Shown here piece by piece: positions 14,522 through 23,354 of a DNA stretch of 43,166 nucleotides. Position 1 is the first letter of the stretch. Each line of letters starts with the position of its first letter. The notes below the pieces were generated by a model. It had not been told where the DNA came from, searched no databases, and saw only the letters and a program-made list of their open reading frames with translations. Source of the stretch: Paenalcaligenes sp035302345 (GTDB taxonomy: Bacteria > Pseudomonadota > Gammaproteobacteria > Burkholderiales > Burkholderiaceae_B); the NCBI GenBank assembly GCA_035302345.1, contig DATGSS010000017.1:1-43166 (forward strand). The letters run 5' to 3'. The position numbers and the translations under genes are program-made.

Positions 14522-15874
14522 ATGACAGCGACAATTTTAGAGACTATTCCAGTAAATCAAAAGGTAGGTATTGCCTTTTCTGGCGGGCTGGACACCAGCG
14601 CCGCTATTTTGTGGATGCGTGAAAAGGGTAGTATCCCGTATGCGTATACCGCTAACTTGGGTCAACCCGATGAGTCCGATTACGATGATATCCCCAGACA
14701 AGCGCTATCTTATGGTGCCGAAAAAGCACGCTTAATTGATTGCCGCCAGCAGTTGGTTAACGAGGGTATTGCTGCCATTCAAAGTGGCGCCTTTCATGTC
14801 ACCACGGGCGGGATCACTTATTTCAATACAACCCCGTTGGGCCGTGCTGTGACAGGCACCATGCTGGTTGCGGCCATGAAAGAAGATGATGTTCATATTT
14901 GGGGAGATGGCAGCACCTACAAGGGTAACGATATCGAACGTTTTTATCGGTACGGCTTGTTAACTAATCCAAAACTTAAAATTTATAAGCCCTGGCTGGA
15001 TCAACTCTTTATCGACGAACTAGGTGGGCGGGCCGAGATGTCCGAATTTATGCAGGCTCACGGCTTTGAATACCGCATGTCTGCTGAAAAAGCCTATTCA
15101 ACAGATTCCAACATCCTTGGGGCAACACACGAGGCCAAAGATTTAGAATTCCTCAACACCAGCATGCATATCGTTGATCCCATTATGGGTGTGCCTTTCT
15201 GGCGTGATGATGTCGAGATTCAACCCGAGGTCGTGACCATACGTTTCCAAGAGGGAATTCCTGTCGCTCTCAATGGCAAAGAGTACACCGACGTGGTCGA
15301 GCTCATGCTCGAGGCCAACCGTATCGGGGGTCGCCATGGTTTAGGGATGAGTGATCAGATTGAAAACCGTATTATCGAGGCCAAAAGCCGTGGTATTTAC
15401 GAGGCTCCCGGGATGGCACTGCTGCACATAGCCTACGAGCGCTTGCTAACCGGCATTCACAACGAGGACACAATCGAACAATACCGTATTAATGGTATTC
15501 GTTTAGGCCGCCTACTGTATCAAGGGCGTTGGTTTGATCCTCAGGCCGTCATGCTGCGCGAGACCGCACAGCGATGGGTTGCGCGGGCAATCACTGGTGA
15601 GGTCAGCTTGGAGCTACGTCGCGGCAATGACTATACGATTTTGGATACCCAGTCTGATAATCTTAGTTACCACCCAGATCGTTTGACCATGGAAAAAGAA
15701 GGTGACGACAGCTTTACCCCCCGTGACCGCATTGGGCAGCTGACCATGCGTAATCTGGATATCGCTGATACACGTGAAAAGCTATTCACCTACACCAAGG
15801 TCGGTTTGCTGGCGCCTGCCCGTGATGGCCAGTTTGTACAGCTCAAGAGCGAGACCGAAGAAGACAGCAACTAA
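14522..15874 (+). CDS. argG: Argininosuccinate synthase
   Basis: Joins citrulline and aspartate using ATP to give argininosuccinate, the seventh step of arginine synthesis. The protein has 450 residues. The ATP-binding P-loop SGGLDTS is at 20-26. Other landmarks are TANLGQPDE, TGTMLVAAMKEDDVHIWGDG, GNDIERFYRYG, EKAYSTDSNILGATHEAKDLE and GRHGLGMSDQIENRIIEAKSRGIYEAPG, all typical of the longer E. coli-like ArgG subtype. The frame is open 10 codons further up, but the ATG at 14522 matches the usual N-terminus (TATILETIPVNQKVGIAFSGG). It converges on argF, with a terminator hairpin between them. Confidence 0.97.
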   Translation: MTATILETIPVNQKVGIAFSGGLDTSAAILWMREKGSIPYAYTANLGQPDESDYDDIPRQALSYGAEKARLIDCRQQLVNEGIAAIQSGAFHVTTGGITYFNTTPLGRAVTGTMLVAAMKEDDVHIWGDGSTYKGNDIERFYRYGLLTNPKLKIYKPWLDQLFIDELGGRAEMSEFMQAHGFEYRMSAEKAYSTDSNILGATHEAKDLEFLNTSMHIVDPIMGVPFWRDDVEIQPEVVTIRFQEGIPVALNGKEYTDVVELMLEANRIGGRHGLGMSDQIENRIIEAKSRGIYEAPGMALLHIAYERLLTGIHNEDTIEQYRINGIRLGRLLYQGRWFDPQAVMLRETAQRWVARAITGEVSLELRRGNDYTILDTQSDNLSYHPDRLTMEKEGDDSFTPRDRIGQLTMRNLDIADTREKLFTYTKVGLLAPARDGQFVQLKSETEEDSN

Positions 15875-15899
15875 GTCGTTTACTAGGTTCGCTAATACC

Positions 15900-15941
15900 A
15901 AAGCCCCTGCGGGCATTACCCGAGGGGCTTTAATATTATTT
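15900..15941 (+). terminator. Intrinsic terminator after argG
   Basis: Perfect 9-bp stem AAAGCCCCT (15900-15908) and AGGGGCTTT (15923-15931), with an inner CGGG/CCCG pair, followed by AATATTATTT. It lies 25 bp past the stop and 100 bp before the end of the converging argF. Confidence 0.75.
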
Positions 15942-16037
15942 CGTTGTGATTTTGTTGTGTCGCTGAATAACTGTATGCAGCGCGCCATTGGGCAGCCTAT
16001 GACAGAACAAATCAGTCCAGCCCTATCAAGGTAGAAC

Positions 16038-16973
16038 TCAGTCTAGTTTGCCTAGCAGTAGAAATTCCATCAGGGCTTTTTGTACATGCATGCGGTTTTC
16101 TGCCTCGTCCCAGACAACGCTTTGGGGCCCGTCTATAACGCTGGCGGTGACCTCTTCGCCACGATGGGCAGGCAAGCAGTGCATAAATAGGGCCTCAGGG
16201 TCAGCCAAAGCCATCATTTCATCATCAACACACCAGTCGGAAAAGGCTTTGCGACGTGCTTCATTTTCGTCTTCAAAGCCCATACTGGTCCAGACATCAG
16301 TAGTCACTAGATGTGCTCCGCGGCAAGCCTCGTGTGGGCTTTCAAAGACGCTCAGAGCATCGCCTGCATCACCAATGAGCTCAGGATCCAAGCTGTAGCC
16401 CTGAGGGGACGAGAAGTGCAGTTTGAAGCCGAGTAATTTGGCAGCCTGTAGCCACGTGTAAGCCATGTTGTTGCCATCTCCAATCCAAGCGACTGTTTTA
16501 CCCGCGATGGAACCACGAAACTCATTATAGGTAAAGATGTCGGCTAGAATTTGGCACGGGTGGTATTCATTGGTCAGACCATTGATGACGGGTACGCGCG
16601 AGTATTTAGCGAACAAATCAATGCGCTCTTGGCCAAAGGTACGGATCATCACCAGATCAACCATCCGGGATATCACGCGCGCGGTGTCTTCTATAGGCTC
16701 GGCGCGCCCGAGTTGAGAATCATTGGTGGTTAAGTGAATTACCGAACCACCCATTTGATACATGCCTGCTTCGAACGATACGCGGGTACGGGTGCTGGCC
16801 TTTTCAAATACCATGGCCAGTGTGCGATCATGCAAAGTCATGTGCGGTTCGTAATTTTTAAACCGTTGCTTGATAAAGCGAGCACGTGAAAGCAGATAGA
16901 GGATGTCCTCTTTTGAGAGGTCGTCAAATTTTAAAAAATGCCGTATCGGAGCGGGATTAACCGTAGAACTCAT
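16038..16973 (-). CDS. argF: Ornithine carbamoyltransferase
   Basis: Transfers the carbamoyl group to ornithine to make citrulline. The protein has 311 residues. Carbamoyl phosphate is bound by STRTR (60-64) and HPCQ (138-141); ornithine-specific features are DSQLGRGE-like DSQLGRAEP (85-93), DVWTSMG (226-232) and HCLPAHRGEEV (265-275). The ATG at 16973 gives the usual N-terminus (PIRHFLKFDDLS). The frame is open for another 22 codons upstream, but that part is hydrophobic and atypical. It converges with argG, so two adjacent arginine steps share one locus but opposite strands. Confidence 0.96.
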   Translation of the reverse strand: MSSTVNPAPIRHFLKFDDLSKEDILYLLSRARFIKQRFKNYEPHMTLHDRTLAMVFEKASTRTRVSFEAGMYQMGGSVIHLTTNDSQLGRAEPIEDTARVISRMVDLVMIRTFGQERIDLFAKYSRVPVINGLTNEYHPCQILADIFTYNEFRGSIAGKTVAWIGDGNNMAYTWLQAAKLLGFKLHFSSPQGYSLDPELIGDAGDALSVFESPHEACRGAHLVTTDVWTSMGFEDENEARRKAFSDWCVDDEMMALADPEALFMHCLPAHRGEEVTASVIDGPQSVVWDEAENRMHVQKALMEFLLLGKLD

Positions 16974-17151
16974 AACTAAGCACTGCTGAAAACAAAAAAT
17001 TAATCTTACCAGTAAAAACTTGTAATGACCAGTGGCCAATAGCCTTAGACCTTGGGATGATTTTTACTTCTTAGGATGTAGTCCTCGTGGCAATAGGTTA
17101 CAATGCGCCTTGTTATTTTGCTTTAGGGCAGTGCTTATTGATTGGAAGTAT

Positions 17152-17460
17152 ATGACCGAGCATTCAAAATTAATTATTTATGGGGTGACACATAGTGACC
17201 AGCGATTTCGGCCTAGCGATTGGGCAGAACGCTTGGCTGGTGTGATGTCACAATTCAGGCCTGAGGGTAGTGGCGGAGGGCCGTTAACGTATTCTCCGTA
17301 TGTTGTCCCTCGGTTTGTAGATGGGGTGCGCTGTGTTGTTGTAGACAGCCGCTTGCGTGATTTAGAGCCCCTAGCCTGGAAGTTCGTTTGTAATTTTGCC
17401 CACGACAATAAGCTTAAGACGTCGGGCATAGATTTCGACAAGGTCATGCAAGACTTATAA
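17152..17460 (+). CDS. DUF3579 family protein
   Basis: A conserved small protein of unknown function, 102 residues, largely restricted to betaproteobacteria, where it commonly lies between argF and rpsT, as here (family knowledge). The recognisable core is FRPSDWAERLAGVMSQFR, LTYSPYVVP and GVRCVVVDSRLRDLEPLAWKFVCNFAHDN. No signal peptide or membrane helix is present. The ATG at 17152 is chosen because the 40 residues upstream in the open frame are not family-like. It is divergent from argF (178 bp between starts) and ends at a bidirectional terminator shared with rpsT. Confidence 0.85.
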   Translation: MTEHSKLIIYGVTHSDQRFRPSDWAERLAGVMSQFRPEGSGGGPLTYSPYVVPRFVDGVRCVVVDSRLRDLEPLAWKFVCNFAHDNKLKTSGIDFDKVMQDL

Positions 17461-17577
17461 AATGCTGTCCAATGTGACTGCCAATACGTTAATAATTATA
17501 CGTATGGTTAGTGTCTACAGGGGGCAGTGTAGATGTACAGTAGTTTAGTCAGTGTGGGCCAAAAGCGAGCTCGATCA

Positions 17578-17608
17578 AAAATAGGGTGCATAAATTGCAC
17601 CCTATTTT
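17578..17608. terminator. Bidirectional terminator between DUF3579 and rpsT
   Basis: Perfect 13-bp stem (AAAATAGGGTGCA at 17578-17590, TGCACCCTATTTT at 17596-17608) with a 5-nt loop. The A/T ends of the arms serve as T runs in both directions for the converging genes. Confidence 0.88.
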
Positions 17609-17660
17609 AGTTTTGGCGTAGGCATTTGGATATGCCCGTACCCAATTAAACCTAGGTGGT

Positions 17661-17927
17661 TTAAGAGGACAAAGCCTTGATCGATTTGGCCAAGCGGCTC
17701 TTGTGGCGCGCTGCCTTGTTCTTGTGGATGATGTTTTTGTCAGCGACACGATCGATGATGCTGCAGGCCTTGCGGAATACTTCGTTGGCAGCGTCTTGGT
17801 CGCCGGCATGGATGGCTTGTTGGACGCGTTTCATCGAGGTACGCATCATTGAGCGCATGCTAGCATTGTGTTTGCTGCGGGCTGCTGCCTGGCGCGCGCG
17901 TTTTCTTGCTTGGGGTGTATTTGCCAT
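17661..17927 (-). CDS. rpsT: 30S ribosomal protein S20
   Basis: Primary 16S rRNA-binding protein of the small subunit, 88 residues, normal length. The N-terminus ANTPQARKRARQAAARSKHNAS and the C-terminus IIHKNKAARHKSRLAKSIKAL are diagnostic; the protein is highly basic and helical. It lies downstream of murJ on the same strand with a 63-bp gap and ends at a strong bidirectional terminator. Confidence 0.97.
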   Translation of the reverse strand: MANTPQARKRARQAAARSKHNASMRSMMRTSMKRVQQAIHAGDQDAANEVFRKACSIIDRVADKNIIHKNKAARHKSRLAKSIKALSS

Positions 17928-17969
17928 ATCTAAGTCAATTCTATGTTGTTTGATGGTTTAATTGGGTCT

Positions 17970-17997
17970 AAAGGGCTAAATAATAAACGATTAGCCC
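17970..17997 (-). terminator. Weak terminator overlapping the end of murJ
   Basis: Stem GGGCTAA (17973-17979) and TTAGCCC (17991-17997), with an 11-nt loop. On the minus strand it is followed by only TTT. It overlaps the murJ stop codon and may partly separate murJ from rpsT. Confidence 0.35.
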
Positions 17998-19544
17998 GGT
18001 CTTGTAAAGTGTCGTGGCCTAAAGCCGACCAAAAACAATAAGAGCATATAGACGCACATAGCACCGATTACGACCCCGCCCAGATAAAGAGCTCTGAGTA
18101 TGGGGGTTGCCCCTAAAGCTAGCCAATCAAATTGCCCTTGTAAAAAATAAACAAACAAACTCATCCCTACAAGGGCAGGCAAGAGCTTGAGTAGAAATCT
18201 AGGCCATTGTGCTGACGGGCTAAATATTTTTCGCTTGCGAAGTATGTAAAACAAAGTGCTTGCATTGATGCATGCCCCCAGCGCAATAGAAAGCGCCAAA
18301 CCGGAATGCTTGAGCCAAGGCACAAATAGTACATTCATGACTTGGGTCAATATCAATACAAAGATGGCAATACGTACCGGTGTTTTTATATCTTGGCGCG
18401 CATAGAAGGCTGGCGCCAAGATTTTGATCGCTAGTAAACCCAAAAGACCGACGGCATATGCGATTACCGCGCCCTGGGTTTGGAGGACATCTGCACCGCT
18501 AAAGGCACCATAGTTAAATAAGGTAGCTACCAAAGCCTGGGCGAGCAAAGCTAAACCTAAGGCTGCGGGTAAACCCAGTAGAAATATCAACTGTAGGCCC
18601 CAGTCCAAAAGGTTTTGGTAAGTGCTGTGTTCCTCTTTTGCATAAGCTGCCGATAGGTAGGGCAGCAAGACGGTGCCCAAAGCAACGCCAAGTAGGGCGC
18701 TTGGGAATTCCATTAAACGATCAGCAAAGGACAGCCAAGTGACACTACCGGCCTGTAACCAAGTCGCTATGTTGGTATTAATAAGGATAGAAATTTGGGC
18801 CACTGACACGCCCACCGTGGCTGGAATCATCTTTTGAATGATCTTGCGTACGTGCGCGTCGCGTAATGCTCGTCCTAAGCGCAAACTAGGGCGGGGTGCA
18901 ACGCCCAAGCGCAGCAGCGCAATCCACTGCATCCCTAGTTGTAAAATGCCACCAGCCATGACACCTACAGCCAGCGCATAAATCGGTGGATCGAAATACT
19001 CGAGCAACCACAAACTGGCAGCTATCATGGCCAGGTTGAGCAGCATGGGTGTGAAGGCCGGGATGGCAAAACGGCTCCAGGTGTTGAGTACACCACTGGC
19101 GAAAGCCACCAACGACATGCATAGGATGTACGGAAACATCGCCCGTGTCATCCAAATAGCGGCCGAGAATTCTGCATGGCGCTCAGCGGCACGCATGCCG
19201 CTGGCCATCAAGCTGACAACCCAGGGGGTGGCGATGACCCCAATCAGGGTCACCAGCATTAAAACTGTGGTCAAGACTAAAGCCACCCGATCGATTAGTT
19301 GTTGGGTGGCATCAGCTGACTGGGTGTTTTTCACATCGCCTAAAATAGGCACAAAAGCCTGGGCAAATGCGCCTTCGGCAAATAATCTGCGTAGCAGGTT
19401 AGGGATACGAAAAGCGACCCAAAATGCATCTGTAAATCCCCCAGCACCAAAACTGCGCGCGATTAAAATATCGCGCAACAGCCCAGTGATGCGGGATAAA
19501 AAGGTGAAGCCGCTGATGACAGCGGCAGATCGGAATAGACTCAT
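17991..19544 (-). CDS. murJ: Lipid II flippase MurJ
   Basis: Flips the peptidoglycan precursor lipid II across the inner membrane. The 517 residues contain about 14 hydrophobic helices, as expected for the MOP superfamily. The N-terminus FRSAAVISGFTFLSRITGLLRD keeps the essential Arg18 and Arg24; Asp39 and Arg52 (in FTDAFWVAFRIPNLLRRLFAEGAF) are also in the E. coli positions. The gene follows the SDR gene by about 40 bp and precedes rpsT, an order common in Burkholderiales. Confidence 0.97.
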   Translation of the reverse strand: MSLFRSAAVISGFTFLSRITGLLRDILIARSFGAGGFTDAFWVAFRIPNLLRRLFAEGAFAQAFVPILGDVKNTQSADATQQLIDRVALVLTTVLMLVTLIGVIATPWVVSLMASGMRAAERHAEFSAAIWMTRAMFPYILCMSLVAFASGVLNTWSRFAIPAFTPMLLNLAMIAASLWLLEYFDPPIYALAVGVMAGGILQLGMQWIALLRLGVAPRPSLRLGRALRDAHVRKIIQKMIPATVGVSVAQISILINTNIATWLQAGSVTWLSFADRLMEFPSALLGVALGTVLLPYLSAAYAKEEHSTYQNLLDWGLQLIFLLGLPAALGLALLAQALVATLFNYGAFSGADVLQTQGAVIAYAVGLLGLLAIKILAPAFYARQDIKTPVRIAIFVLILTQVMNVLFVPWLKHSGLALSIALGACINASTLFYILRKRKIFSPSAQWPRFLLKLLPALVGMSLFVYFLQGQFDWLALGATPILRALYLGGVVIGAMCVYMLLLFLVGFRPRHFTRPG

Positions 19545-19583
19545 GGCTAGGCAGAAGACTACTTATGCGTAGTAGATAACTGC

Positions 19584-20342
19584 TTAGCGGGGGGCCATGC
19601 GAATGGCGCCATCAAGACGGATGGTTTCGCCATTAATCATTTCGTTATCGATGATGCTATACACAAGCTTGGCGTAGTCTTCGGGACGGCCCAAGCGAGA
19701 GGGAAATGGAATGCTCTCGGCCAAAGAATCCTGCACGTTTTGCGGCATTCCAAAGATCATGGGTGTGCCAAAAATGCCCGGTGCAATAGTGACACAGCGA
19801 ATGCCCAAACTGGCCAAGTCACGTGCTACGGGTAGCGTCATGCCGGTCACGCCCGCCTTGGATGCAGCGTAGGCTGCCTGGCCAATTTGACCCTCGTATG
19901 CAGCCACTGAGGCCGTGTTAATAAGAACACCGCGCTCGCCGGTATCTTGTGGTTCGTTTTTGCTCATGGCAAAAGCCGCCAAGCGATTCATATTGAAGGT
20001 CCCGATGAGGTTAACGGTGACGACCTTTTGAAATAGCTCTAAATCGTGAGGTGCCTCGCGGCCAATAGTGCGTGATGCGGGCGCAATCCCAGCGCAATTA
20101 ACCAAACCGTAAAGAGGACCAACCTCGAGAGCGGCATCTACTACTGCTTGGGCGTCTTGCTCGGAAGTGACGTCGCAGCGCAGGTAGCGTTGGTCTAGTT
20201 CTTTGGCGAGCTCTTGGCCGGCTTCGTCTTGGATGTCAGCAATGATGACCTTGGCACCATGCTCGGTGAGCATGCGTACTGTGCCTGCACCCAGACCGGA
20301 TGCACCGCCGGTCACTATAAATACGTTGTCTTTTATTTTCAT
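19584..20342 (-). CDS. Short-chain dehydrogenase, 3-hydroxyacyl-CoA dehydrogenase-like
   Basis: An NAD-dependent classical SDR of 252 residues. The cofactor motif TGGASGLG is at 11-18, Asp36 after strand 2 (IIADIQ) indicates NAD rather than NADP, NCAG is at 82-85, and the catalytic Ser145, Tyr158 and Lys162 are present. The pattern SVAAYEGQIGQAAYAASKAGVTGMTLPVARDLA and APGIFGTPM is typical of the HSD17B10/3-hydroxyacyl-CoA dehydrogenase type 2 branch, so a role in fatty-acid or branched-chain acyl-CoA oxidation is likely but not proven. It starts 30 bp after adk with a good AGAGGA site, so it is probably co-transcribed with adk. Confidence 0.88.
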   Translation of the reverse strand: MKIKDNVFIVTGGASGLGAGTVRMLTEHGAKVIIADIQDEAGQELAKELDQRYLRCDVTSEQDAQAVVDAALEVGPLYGLVNCAGIAPASRTIGREAPHDLELFQKVVTVNLIGTFNMNRLAAFAMSKNEPQDTGERGVLINTASVAAYEGQIGQAAYAASKAGVTGMTLPVARDLASLGIRCVTIAPGIFGTPMIFGMPQNVQDSLAESIPFPSRLGRPEDYAKLVYSIIDNEMINGETIRLDGAIRMAPR

Positions 20343-20372
20343 ATATATCCTCTCATGGATTGAATCAAACCT

Positions 20373-21029
20373 CTATGAGTTTAACGCATCCAGAATACGT
20401 TGTTGAATCTCGTCGACGGTGCCAACGCCAGAGACTTTACGGTAGGCGGGAGCCATCTTATCGCCGGATTGTGCCCATTCGGAGTAATAAGCGACCAAAG
20501 GCTGGGTCTGGTTTTTGTAGACCTCGAGTCGATGTCGAACAGTAGACTCTTTGTCGTCATCGCGTTGAACCAGGGGTTCCCCAGTCACATCATCAATATC
20601 CTCTTGTTTTGGGGGGTTAAATGTCACGTGATAGGTACGTCCGCTGGCGGGGTGCATACGTCGGCCACTAATGCGCTCGATAATGACCTCTTGGGGAACA
20701 TCAAGCTCGATGACATAATCAAGTTTGATGTTTTCTTCTTTGAGTGCATCTGCCTGTGGAATGGTGCGTGGGAAGCCATCAAAGAGGTAGCCGTTCTCAC
20801 AGTCAGGTTGTTGTAAACGGTCTTTAACCAAGCCAATGATTATTTCATCAGACACTAATTGCCCGGCATCCATGATTTTTTTAGCCTCGATGCCTAGCGG
20901 GGTTTGTGCTTTAACCGCAGCGCGGAGCATATCACCGGTCGCTATTTGCGGGATAGAAAACTTTTCAATGACGAATGCGGCTTGGGTTCCTTTGCCAGCC
21001 CCTGGAGGGCCCAATAGTATTAATCGCAT
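20373..21029 (-). CDS. adk: Adenylate kinase
   Basis: Interconverts ATP + AMP and 2 ADP. The protein has 218 residues with the P-loop GPPGAGKGT (7-15), AMP-binding ATGDMLRAAV (31-40), DGFPRTIPQA (84-93) and a long LID domain (GRRMHPASGRTYHVTFNPP, 126-144) without the zinc cysteines, so it is the Gram-negative long form. AGGAG lies 7 bp before the ATG. It follows kdsB by 141 bp and heads the adk-SDR pair. Confidence 0.97.
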   Translation of the reverse strand: MRLILLGPPGAGKGTQAAFVIEKFSIPQIATGDMLRAAVKAQTPLGIEAKKIMDAGQLVSDEIIIGLVKDRLQQPDCENGYLFDGFPRTIPQADALKEENIKLDYVIELDVPQEVIIERISGRRMHPASGRTYHVTFNPPKQEDIDDVTGEPLVQRDDDKESTVRHRLEVYKNQTQPLVAYYSEWAQSGDKMAPAYRKVSGVGTVDEIQQRILDALNS

Positions 21030-21141
21030 AAAGCATCTCCTGAATTTAAGCCACAGATATTAGCCGAAAAGTGAGCTATCCATCAATGCTCCTTTGGTTG
21101 GGGTTGGCATTAGATGTACCCCTGGTGGCAATTTTGTTGTG

Positions 21142-21160
21142 AAAAGAGGGGCGTGCCCCT
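21142..21160 (-). terminator. Possible weak terminator after kdsB
   Basis: Short GC-rich hairpin AGGGG-4 nt-CCCCT (21147-21160), followed on the minus strand by CTTTTC, just past the kdsB stop. Probably only partial termination before adk. Confidence 0.4.
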
Positions 21161-21170
21161 GCGGTTTATA

Positions 21171-21962
21171 TTATGAATTTGATATGTTTTTTTGCGCCAA
21201 TAGTTTGCGCACCCGTGCGAGGTCCTGGGCCGTATCAATGCCGGGGGCAGGTGCTTTATGCCAGTGATGCACACGGATGATCTCGCCGTGCTCGAGCGCA
21301 CGTAATTGCTCTAGAGACTCTAAGCGTTCTAAGACACCAGGTGCTAGGGTTGGGAAACGTTGCAGGAAAGCATTGCGATAGGCATAAATGCCAATATGAT
21401 GTAGGGCTTGTGCGGGGGCGGGTTGGTCAAGGTCAGAAGAGGCTTGAGCCCAATCATGTGCGTCATTATCGTTGCGCGCCCAAGGGATGGGTGCACGCGA
21501 GAAATACAAAGCCTGTTGCTCAAAGTTACAAACAACTTTGACGGTGTTGGGATTAAATAACTGCGCCCGTTGTTCTATAGGGGCTGCAGCTGTGGCCATA
21601 TTGGCCCGTGAGCCCTGCAATTGTTGAGCGACCGCATTGATTAGCTCAGGGTCTATCAAGGGTTCATCGCCCTGGACGTTAACGATGACTGCCTCGGCCG
21701 GCAATTTCAGTATCTGTGCTGCCTCAGCCAATCGGTCGGTGCCTGTTTCATGAGTGCGGGTCAGCACATGTTTGATGTTGTGTGCTTGGGCTAGGGCGGC
21801 TATTTGATCGTTATCGGTCGCAATATAAACTTTTTGGGCATTAGATTTTAATGCTTGTTGTGCGGTTCTAATGACAAGCGGCACGCCCAGTAGGTCAAGT
21901 AGCATTTTGTTTTTTAAACGCGCAGACTCAAGACGTGCTGGAATAAGTACGTGGAAATCCAT
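21171..21962 (-). CDS. kdsB: 3-deoxy-manno-octulosonate cytidylyltransferase
   Basis: Activates Kdo as CMP-Kdo for the inner core of lipopolysaccharide. The protein has 263 residues and is cytoplasmic. Landmarks are IPARLESARLKNKMLLDLLG (7-26) for CTP binding, ATDNDQIAA, TGTDRLAEAA and VNVQGDEPLIDPELI, and the metal-binding Asp in GDEP. The segment with Lys-Asn-Lys in place of the more usual PGKPL is a mild variation. It lies 43 bp after the Trm112-like gene, in the lpxK-kdsB cluster, which ties lipid A and Kdo supply together. Confidence 0.96.
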   Translation of the reverse strand: MDFHVLIPARLESARLKNKMLLDLLGVPLVIRTAQQALKSNAQKVYIATDNDQIAALAQAHNIKHVLTRTHETGTDRLAEAAQILKLPAEAVIVNVQGDEPLIDPELINAVAQQLQGSRANMATAAAPIEQRAQLFNPNTVKVVCNFEQQALYFSRAPIPWARNDNDAHDWAQASSDLDQPAPAQALHHIGIYAYRNAFLQRFPTLAPGVLERLESLEQLRALEHGEIIRVHHWHKAPAPGIDTAQDLARVRKLLAQKNISNS

Positions 21963-22005
21963 AGTCGATGATTGTTAGTGCAGATGGGGATAAGCCCAGT
22001 ATGTT

Positions 22006-22185
22006 TTAAAGCTCTTCAGTGGCAGGAATTTCTCGTGCCTCGTCTTCTAGCATAATAGGCATGCCATCGCGCACTGGAAACGCCAAGCGGTCAGCTTTGC
22101 AAATGAGTTCTTGATCCGCCTCTATGTAGTGTAGCGACGACTTGCAAACCGGACATACCAATACGTCTAAAATTCTCTTATCCAT
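22006..22185 (-). CDS. Trm112/YcaR-like zinc-ribbon protein
   Basis: A 59-residue protein of the UPF0434/Trm112 family, absent from most simple ORF lists because of its size. The sequence keeps the pattern DVLVCPVCKSSL (Cys11, Cys14), ELICKADRLAFPVRDGMPIMLEDEAR with Cys29. The fourth zinc position of eukaryotic Trm112 is not obvious. The ATG has an AGGGG-type site. The position between lpxK and kdsB is the standard one for this gene in proteobacteria. Its molecular role in bacteria is unsettled. Confidence 0.9.
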   Translation of the reverse strand: MDKRILDVLVCPVCKSSLHYIEADQELICKADRLAFPVRDGMPIMLEDEAREIPATEEL

Positions 22186-22234
22186 GGAAAGCCCCTTAGT
22201 GTGTTTATCGTTATTGACAGCTGATATTTTGTTT

Positions 22235-23344
22235 TTAACACGTTCCTAGACGAGTGCAAATAGGTGTATTGTTTTTCACTCTGAGTTGGTTTTGTAGCAC
22301 CTCAACCCAGTTGCCCGGAGAAAAGTGAGCTTCTACGTGCACAATCCAAAAGCGTGGATCCATATGCCAAGGACTGTGCATGAGTTTGATTGCGTCTTTG
22401 GCGGTAATGAGGATAGGGGCCTGCTCAAACGATTGTAGGTCGCTGGCTTTGATTGATGCATGATCGGGTAGAGCGCGGGTTTGATCCAGTTCAAAGCCCA
22501 AGTCTCTTAGCATCCCGAAAAAACGTTCAGGTTGACCTATCCCGGCGAGGGCTTGGCAGGGATAAGGGAAAAACTCTTGCCAGTGTTTGATTGTGAGTTT
22601 TTTCTGACTGGCCATCTGTTCTATTTTAGTGGCCTGCAACCACATATCTACGTGCTGTGGGCTGGTTACCTGCTGTGTCTGAGCCTGTGCTAAATGATCA
22701 TATGCGGCAGCCTCGGGATTGGCAGGGGCGGCACCGGTAGATCGCCTATTTAATACCCACTCTACTTGATGTAATCGTGTGGCGGGTTCGCGTAAAGGGC
22801 CTGCTGGTAATAACCAACCATTGCCAATACCTCGTTCGTCTTGCACTATGATTTCTATCGCCCTTGGCAAGGGGTAATGCTGCAAACCATCGTCAGCAAT
22901 AATGACATTGGTGTCTGGGGCATAGTTCATGAGGGCTTGTGCAGCGTGGCGGCGATTGGGGTGCACGGCGATGGGGACTTGGGCCAGCTGGGCTATCAGG
23001 CTAGGTTCGTCGCCGACTTGTTGTGGGTCCAGAGGCGCGTGTCCAGCAATGGGCTTAGGTCCGATTTTGGCGCCATAGCCACGACTGATGACCCCCGGGC
23101 GCCAACCAAAACGTTTGAGTTGTTGACACAAAGAAATCACAGCTGGGGTTTTACCCACACCGCCTACAAAGATATTACCCACAATAATGATAGGGGGCAT
23201 ATCAGTATTCCAGCTTGGATAGTGCTTGGTTTGCTTGTTTTTAACAATGTGCGCGGTGAGCCGACTTAACGGATATAACAATCGCGCAAACAAACCTTTA
23301 TGTTGCCACTGCTGGTGTATCCAGTGATTGAGTTTGGCTTGCAT
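22235..23344 (-). CDS. lpxK: Tetraacyldisaccharide 4'-kinase
   Basis: Phosphorylates the 4' position of the lipid A disaccharide precursor at the inner membrane face. The protein has 369 residues from the ATG at 23344. A short membrane-associated N-terminus (LLYPLSRLTAHIV) is followed by the P-loop VGNIFVGGVGKTP, a family-specific form, then ISRGYGAK, GDEP (Walker B region context), IIADDGLQHYPLPR and GLPD-like DHASIKASDLQ. The open frame extends 12 codons upstream into exbD, but the chosen ATG leaves a 10-bp gap. It is co-transcribed with exbB and exbD. Confidence 0.95.
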   Translation of the reverse strand: MQAKLNHWIHQQWQHKGLFARLLYPLSRLTAHIVKNKQTKHYPSWNTDMPPIIIVGNIFVGGVGKTPAVISLCQQLKRFGWRPGVISRGYGAKIGPKPIAGHAPLDPQQVGDEPSLIAQLAQVPIAVHPNRRHAAQALMNYAPDTNVIIADDGLQHYPLPRAIEIIVQDERGIGNGWLLPAGPLREPATRLHQVEWVLNRRSTGAAPANPEAAAYDHLAQAQTQQVTSPQHVDMWLQATKIEQMASQKKLTIKHWQEFFPYPCQALAGIGQPERFFGMLRDLGFELDQTRALPDHASIKASDLQSFEQAPILITAKDAIKLMHSPWHMDPRFWIVHVEAHFSPGNWVEVLQNQLRVKNNTPICTRLGTC

Positions 23345-23354
23345 GTTGGTGACT